The notes beneath the pieces were generated by a model that worked only from the letters and a program-made list of their open reading frames with translations, did no database searches and was not told the DNA's origin. DNA of 7,973 nucleotides from Bacteroidales bacterium (GTDB lineage: Bacteria; Bacteroidota; Bacteroidia; Bacteroidales; GCA-2748055), in NCBI GenBank assembly GCA_024763595.1, contig JANTFK010000134.1, positions 1-7,973 of the forward strand, given 5' to 3'. The position numbers and the translations under genes are program-made. Every line of letters starts with the position of its first letter. Within the stretch, counting starts at the first letter, position 1. Positions 5,659 to 7,973 of this stretch are shown here, piece after piece.

Positions 5659-7823
5659 AAATGAAGAGAAAACTGTTACTTACGGCTGTTGTCTTTCTGT
5701 TTGTTTTTCCATTGCTCAAGGCCGATGAGGGAATGTGGATTCCCATGTTGCTGGATAAATTCAACATCAGTGTTATGCAGCGGGAAGGATGTAAACTGAC
5801 TGCAGAGGATATTTACAGCATCAATAAAGCAAGTATTAAAGACGCGGTGATGATCTTTGGCGGCGGGTGTACAGCTGAACTGATATCGGGTGAAGGACTG
5901 CTGATTACAAACCACCATTGCGGTTACCGGAGCATCCAGCGTCATTCATCGGTAGAACATGATTACCTTACCGATGGTTTTTGGGCGATGTCGCGGAAGG
6001 AAGAACTACCGAATCCCGGGTTAACAGTGACTTTCCTGAAAAGGATGGAAGATGTTACGGAAGAAATAAACAAGCATCTTTCTGCAGACATGTCCGAAGA
6101 AGCCAGAAATGAGGTTATCCGCAGGATTTCGGATTCGCTGGTGGTTGCAGCAGTAAACGGGACCCATTACCGGGCAACGGTAAAGCCCTTTTATCAGGGA
6201 AACCAGTTTTTTCTCTTTGTTCAGGAAGTGTTCAGAGATGTTCGTCTGGTGGGTGCACCGCCATCGGCGATAGGGAAATTTGGTGGAGATACCGACAACT
6301 GGATGTGGCCCAGACATACCGGAGATTTTTCACTGTTCAGGATCTATGCCGGCCCGGACAACCAGCCTGCAGATTATGACCCGTCAAATCAACCCTATAA
6401 ACCAGCAAAGTTTCTGTCCATTTCATTGAAAGGATTGCAACCCGGTGACTTTACCATGGTAATGGGATATCCCGGCAGTACATCAGAATATGTTCCATCG
6501 TACCATTTGAAAATGCTGGTTGAGAATGTTTATCCGAAACTGATCGCTGTCAGGGATATTAAACTCGGTATCCTGAATGCCGCTGCTGAAAGAGACCGTT
6601 CGCTCAGGATCAAATATGCTGCCAAGAATGCAAGTATCAGTAATTCATGGAAAAGGTGGAAAGGCGAGATCAAGGGGCTGGAAAAACTGGATGCAATCCG
6701 GCAAAAACAATCGTATGAGCAAAAAATATTGCTCTGGTTGCACAATCATCCGGAATATAAAAAACAGTATGGCACATTATTGGCTGATTACCGGAAACTC
6801 TATCCCGATTACGGAAAGTATTACCTGGCAAGAAATATGGTCAATGAGGTCTTTTTCCGTTATGGTGCTGAAATCATCAGCCTGGCACGACAGTTTGCTG
6901 TCCTTGACCCATCTCAGGGGCCTCCGGATGTCGACAGGCAGAAAGTTATCGATCGGTTAAAACAAAATGTGAGAAACTTTTATAAGGATTATTCCCGCGA
7001 GGTTGATGAACAGCTCTTTTCAGCGCTACTGAAAAAGTACGAAGAGACCCTCGAACCAGGATTTTATCCCCCCATGCTCACTATGATCCGATCAAAATAT
7101 AATGGAGATTACAGAGAATATGTACATAAACTTTACCGTAAATCTGTGTTTGCAGATTCTTCAAGGCTGATTGCATTTTTGAATAATTATCGTGGTTCGG
7201 CAAGTTTAAAAAAGTTGGAAAAGGATCCTGTATGGCAATGGACGCGAAGTGTTGAAGATATTTACTCGGGCAAAGTGTTGCCTGAATACCAAAAACTAAG
7301 CGCTGAAAAAGCCCGACTCGATCGTCTGTATATGCAATTGCAAATGACTTTTGACACAGCCAGAACATTTTATCCCGATGCAAATTTCACTTTACGGGTA
7401 ACTTATGGAAAAGTGAAAGGTTACGAAGCCAGGGATGCCGTCTGGTATCAGTATTATACCACATTGAAAGGAGTAATGGAAAAGGATAATCCTGAGATTT
7501 ATGATTATCATGTCCCCGAAAAGCTTAAAGAACTATACAGGAACAGAGATTTTGGGCGCTATGCCGAGAACGGGACATTGCACGTTTGCTTTATTGCAAC
7601 CAACCATACCACAGGTGGAAATTCGGGAAGCCCTGTTCTGGATGCCGACGGTAACCTGGTGGGTGTGAATTTTGATCGTGCCTGGGAAGGGGTGATGAGC
7701 GACCTGATGTTCAACCCCGATCAATGCCGGAATATTTCACTGGACATCCGGTATGCACTGTTCCTTATTGATAAATATGCCGGTGCCGGATATCTGTTGA
7801 ATGAAATGAATATTATTGAATAA
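5655..7823 (+). CDS. dpp11: S46-family dipeptidyl-peptidase, DPP11-like (Asp/Glu-specific)
   Basis: This 722-residue secreted serine exopeptidase removes dipeptides from peptide N-termini, feeding amino-acid uptake. A signal peptide (basic MKMKRK, hydrophobic 7-21, likely cleavage after LKA at 23) is followed by DEGMWIP, the usual mature N-terminus of S46 enzymes. The chymotrypsin-like triad is His88 in LLITNHHCGY, Asp224 in PRHTGDF and Ser657 in GGNSGSP, assigned by motif. Between the halves of the protease domain lies a large helical region (about 285-580). The decisive residue is Arg675 in VNFDRAWEG. It lies 18 residues after the catalytic Ser, the same spacing as Ser655-Arg673 of Porphyromonas gingivalis DPP11, where the Arg selects acidic P1 residues; DPP7 has Gly there. 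No T9SS C-terminal domain is seen, so it is probably periplasmic. ATG 5655 overlaps the maf stop as ATGA; ATG 5661 is an alternative with the same signal peptide. Confidence 0.95.
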   Translation: MKMKRKLLLTAVVFLFVFPLLKADEGMWIPMLLDKFNISVMQREGCKLTAEDIYSINKASIKDAVMIFGGGCTAELISGEGLLITNHHCGYRSIQRHSSVEHDYLTDGFWAMSRKEELPNPGLTVTFLKRMEDVTEEINKHLSADMSEEARNEVIRRISDSLVVAAVNGTHYRATVKPFYQGNQFFLFVQEVFRDVRLVGAPPSAIGKFGGDTDNWMWPRHTGDFSLFRIYAGPDNQPADYDPSNQPYKPAKFLSISLKGLQPGDFTMVMGYPGSTSEYVPSYHLKMLVENVYPKLIAVRDIKLGILNAAAERDRSLRIKYAAKNASISNSWKRWKGEIKGLEKLDAIRQKQSYEQKILLWLHNHPEYKKQYGTLLADYRKLYPDYGKYYLARNMVNEVFFRYGAEIISLARQFAVLDPSQGPPDVDRQKVIDRLKQNVRNFYKDYSREVDEQLFSALLKKYEETLEPGFYPPMLTMIRSKYNGDYREYVHKLYRKSVFADSSRLIAFLNNYRGSASLKKLEKDPVWQWTRSVEDIYSGKVLPEYQKLSAEKARLDRLYMQLQMTFDTARTFYPDANFTLRVTYGKVKGYEARDAVWYQYYTTLKGVMEKDNPEIYDYHVPEKLKELYRNRDFGRYAENGTLHVCFIATNHTTGGNSGSPVLDADGNLVGVNFDRAWEGVMSDLMFNPDQCRNISLDIRYALFLIDKYAGAGYLLNEMNIIE

Positions 7824-7845
7824 GGCTTAACGGACATTGTTGGAA

Positions 7846-7973
7846 ATGCAGCGTTTGCTTCTCAGAATAAACGGCAGGGGAAATGCCTGGCCTATACCGA
7901 TCGGGCAGCACCATCCGTTTTACGACCTGCCCGGAGCTCCGGATTATGCCAATGCTTCATTTTCATTGATTGC
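7846..7973 (+). CDS. Putative MBL-fold metallohydrolase, N-terminal fragment (truncated by window edge)
   Basis: An open frame starts at ATG 7846, 22 bases after the peptidase stop, and runs through the last base of the window without a stop (42 codons). The product begins MQRLLLRINGRGNAWP, then IGQHHPFYDLPGAPDYANASFSLI. The strand-turn RINGRGNAWP followed by HPFY and ANASFSLI resembles the N-terminus of Bacteroidota MBL-fold metallohydrolases, in which a beta strand and GxGNAWP loop precede a short cysteine- or histidine-bearing insertion and the next strand. The zinc-binding HxHxDH motif would lie beyond the window, so the family call rests on resemblance alone. It is in the same direction as the upstream genes, with no terminator between, so it is probably part of the same operon. 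Confidence 0.55.
   Translation, partial: MQRLLLRINGRGNAWPIPIGQHHPFYDLPGAPDYANASFSLI

Noticed and set aside
6577..6960. 127-codon + strand frame inside the S46 peptidase gene
   Set aside because: It is an out-of-frame shadow of the peptidase coding sequence; the product is rich in Ser, Arg and Trp with no domain features.

Overview
The window looks like a chromosomal segment of an anaerobic or fermentative Bacteroidota, probably Bacteroidales-like. The main reasons are an S46-family dipeptidyl-peptidase, TTTn/TAnnTTT-type promoter boxes instead of sigma70 boxes, mostly weak or absent Shine-Dalgarno sequences, and a neighbourhood of DUF2520, KdsC-like, UbiA and Maf genes that I recall as typical of this phylum. 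All real genes lie on the + strand. No tRNA, rRNA, CRISPR array, insertion sequence or other mobile element was seen, and no gene-free stretch exceeds 136 bases.

Region 1 (1-2180) is the end of an electron-transfer and fatty-acid-oxidation operon. It holds the C-terminal part of a CCG-domain iron-sulfur protein (heterodisulfide-reductase / ETF:menaquinone oxidoreductase type), then 12 bases later a long, VLCAD-like acyl-CoA dehydrogenase. Together they suggest acyl-CoA oxidation with electrons passed through ETF and an Fe-S protein towards the quinone pool, although the ETF genes are outside the window.

Region 2 (2181-2755) is a separate transcription unit with one small lipoprotein of unknown function. 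It is preceded by a hairpin and a candidate promoter and followed by a strong intrinsic terminator. A second candidate promoter, built exactly like the first (TTTC, 20 bases, TATTTTTACA) and overlapping an inverted repeat, then drives the next unit.

Region 3 (2756 to the end) is a tightly packed operon: a DUF2520 Rossmann dehydrogenase-like protein, a KdsC-like HAD phosphatase, a UbiA prenyltransferase resembling archaeal-type digeranylgeranylglyceryl-phosphate synthase, Maf (dTTP/UTP pyrophosphatase), a secreted S46 dipeptidyl-peptidase with the Asp/Glu-specificity arginine of DPP11, and the start of a gene that looks like an MBL-fold metallohydrolase. Four consecutive junctions overlap by 10, 17, 4 and 4 bases, so translational coupling is likely. 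Maf is a housekeeping nucleotide-sanitation enzyme and the peptidase a nutrient-uptake enzyme. The first three genes have no settled shared pathway and are the most interesting part of the window.
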